From: an uncultured Lachnospiraceae bacterium
GTDB taxonomy: Bacteria > Bacillota > Clostridia > Lachnospirales > Lachnospiraceae
Assembly (NCBI GenBank): GCA_947628025.1
Contig: CANQYH010000195.1
Coordinates: 1 to 6,058, forward strand
Direction of reading: 5' to 3'
DNA: 6,058 bases
Shown here: in pieces, positions 5,187-6,058 of the stretch
Layout: the number at the start of each line of letters is the position of its first letter
Position numbering within the stretch: the stretch's first letter is position 1
Notes under the pieces: generated by a model
Told to the model about the DNA's origin: nothing
What the model saw: the letters and a program-made list of their open reading frames with translations, nothing else
Database searches by the model: none
Translations under genes and position numbers: made by a program

Positions 5187-5513
5187 ATGATGAAAAAAAT
5201 GAGAGCATGTATATTTGCGGTTCTGCTGTCGCTGTCTGTTTTTGCGATGACCGCGTGCGGCGGCAGGAACGGCAGCGATCCGTCTGCGAACCAGTCGTCC
5301 GCTTCCCGGGATGCGTCTTCCGGTCAGAACAGCGGGAATAGCGGCGCGGCGTCCGAAAATACGAGGGCCGGCGCGGGTGAAAGCGAAGCTTCTTTTCAGG
5401 AAGAGAGCACCGGCGTGCTGGACGGCCTGATGGACGATATGGAAAGCGGCGTGGAGGATATCATGGGGGACTCGGAGGGCATGAGCAATCACGCCGACGA
5501 GAGCCGCGACTGA
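5187..5513 (+). CDS. Small acidic Ser/Gly/Asn-rich lipoprotein, function unknown
   Basis: A 108-aa predicted secreted lipoprotein that I cannot assign to a named family. The N-terminus is a type II signal peptide: charged MMKKMR, a hydrophobic core ACIFAVLLSLSVFAM, and lipobox MTAC with the lipidated cysteine at residue 24. The mature part starts GGRNGSD, followed by a low-complexity Ser/Gly/Asn/Ala linker (about 27-65) of the kind that holds a domain away from the membrane. The acidic C-terminal segment, with GVLDGLMDDMESGVEDIMG at about 76-94, could form a short amphipathic helix. The protein should be anchored to the outer face of the cytoplasmic membrane. ATG at 5187 is preceded by AAAGGAG (5174-5180); a second ATG follows immediately and either could be used. 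The 91-bp gap after dapB has a T-rich run at 5117-5123 but no clear terminator or promoter. Confidence 0.85.
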   Translation: MMKKMRACIFAVLLSLSVFAMTACGGRNGSDPSANQSSASRDASSGQNSGNSGAASENTRAGAGESEASFQEESTGVLDGLMDDMESGVEDIMGDSEGMSNHADESRD

Positions 5514-5553
5514 CAAAGCCGACAGGGGAAAGAAACTAAAAAAGATCATGAGA

Positions 5554-5596
5554 GAAACGCCGCCGGATGACATAACTGTTGTTTGGGCGGCGTTTC
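5554..5596 (+). terminator. Hairpin after the lipoprotein gene, possible terminator
   Basis: GAAACGCCGCC (5554-5564) and GGCGGCGTTTC (5586-5596) are perfect 11-bp complements around a 21-nt loop, about 40 nt after the lipoprotein stop. The following sequence, CTGTTGGGG, is poor in T, so it is a weak intrinsic terminator at best. A second hairpin (TTCCTGT 5594-5600 with ACAGGAA 5606-5612, 5-nt loop) overlaps its right arm by three bases. Confidence 0.55.
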
Positions 5597-5612
5597 CTGT
5601 TGGGGACAGGAA

Positions 5613-5719
5613 GACGGGGCGCGCGGCTGTCTGCAGGTTTCGTCTGAACAGCGGTAAAAAAGATGCCGGGATCCTAAAACTCGCGTTCAGGCGCCCGGCG
5701 GAACGGGGAGATTCAGCTT
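5613..5719 (+). other. Intergenic leader of the methyltransferase gene
   Basis: No convincing promoter boxes are seen here. A weak inverted repeat (GCCGGG 5665-5670, CCCGGC 5694-5699) is present. GGGGAG at 5705-5710 is the ribosome binding site of the next gene. Confidence 0.4.
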
Positions 5720-6058
5720 ATGTTTTATGAGACGAAATATGCGTCGCCGTTAGGAGAGATTACGCTGGCCGGCGACGGAGAACATATAAACGGACTGTGG
5801 TTTGCGAACCAGAAATATTTCGGCGCATCCGTGCCGTCTGAGCGGCAAAGTGCGCCTGAGCTGGCTCTGTTTGCGGCGGCGTCGGACTGGCTGGACCGGT
5901 ATTTTGCGGGGGAAAGGCCGGACGCGTCGGAACTGCCGCTGGCCCCTCTGGGCGGGGAGTTCCGGCTCCTGATCTGGGAACTGCTGAGCCGGATCCCCTG
6001 CGGCCAGGTGACGACCTATAAGCGGATCGCAGCGGAAGCGGCGGAGAAACTGGGCCGC
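5720..6058 (+). CDS. ogt: Methylated-DNA-[protein]-cysteine S-methyltransferase, 3'-truncated by window edge
   Basis: The first 113 codons of a gene that runs off the window. The product matches the O6-alkylguanine-DNA alkyltransferase (Ogt/AGT) family, suicide DNA-repair proteins that move the alkyl group from O6-alkylguanine to their own cysteine. The N-terminal domain begins MFYETKYASPLGEITLAGDGEHINGLWF, typical of the family. A region with WLDRYFAGERPDASELPLAP follows, then the start of the DNA-binding domain, GGEFRLLIWELLSRIPCGQVTTYKRIA, matching the family's F-x-x-x-V/I-W-x-x-L-x-x-I-P-x-G-x-x-x-T-Y pattern. The catalytic PCHRV motif, expected about 40 residues further on, lies outside the window, so activity cannot be confirmed here. 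ATG at 5720 follows GGGGAG (5705-5710) with a 9-nt gap. It is separated from the lipoprotein gene by 206 bp with a hairpin, so it may be a separate unit. Confidence 0.93.
   Translation, partial: MFYETKYASPLGEITLAGDGEHINGLWFANQKYFGASVPSERQSAPELALFAAASDWLDRYFAGERPDASELPLAPLGGEFRLLIWELLSRIPCGQVTTYKRIAAEAAEKLGR

Noticed and set aside
4289..5188. 299-codon open frame on the - strand opposite dapB
   Set aside because: Antisense shadow of dapB; His/Arg-rich with no recognisable domain.

Overview
The window (about 57% G+C by eye) reads as a stretch of ordinary chromosome from a Gram-positive Clostridia-class bacterium, most likely a Lachnospiraceae-type gut anaerobe. The basis is the strong AGGAG-type ribosome binding sites, a lysine riboswitch in front of dapA, the style of the lipoprotein, and the association of a tandem-OB single-stranded-DNA-binding-type protein and a CobO-like P-loop protein with dapA/dapB. 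The taxonomic call is inference. All recognised genes are on the + strand, and no mobile element, tRNA, rRNA or CRISPR array is visible.

Layout. (1) 1-1399: the 3' three quarters of typA/bipA (ribosome-associated GTPase), closed by an intrinsic terminator at 1422-1450. (2) 1634-2260: a 208-aa protein with two OB folds, the second clearly SSB-like. It is followed after 80 bp by (3) 2341-2850, a 169-aa divergent CobO/BtuR-like P-loop ATPase. These two probably share a transcript. (4) A strong promoter (2828-2856) sits across the stop codon of the CobO-like gene and drives a lysine riboswitch (2874-3045) with a terminator/antiterminator, then dapA (3157-4041). (5) A 289-bp gap between dapA and dapB carries three degenerate copies of a 59-69 bp repeat and a long GC-rich hairpin without a U-tract. 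(6) dapB, 4331-5095. (7) A small Ser/Gly/Asn-rich acidic lipoprotein, 5187-5513, whose ribosome binding site lies in one arm of a perfect 9-bp inverted repeat. (8) A hairpin pair at 5554-5612, then the 5' part of a methylated-DNA-protein cysteine methyltransferase gene (5720 to the window end).

How the genes work together. DapA and DapB are consecutive enzymes of the diaminopimelate/lysine pathway. The riboswitch would stop transcription ahead of dapA when lysine is abundant. dapB has no recognisable promoter of its own, so it is probably read through from dapA across the repeat region. The OB-fold protein and CobO-like ATPase form a second unit of uncertain role. No other corrinoid gene is nearby, and the ATPase lacks features expected of a true corrinoid adenosyltransferase, so its family name should not be taken as its function.

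The most unusual items are the dapA-dapB repeat block, the divergent CobO-like protein paired with an SSB-like protein, the promoter built into a stop codon, and the inverted repeat masking the lipoprotein's ribosome binding site.
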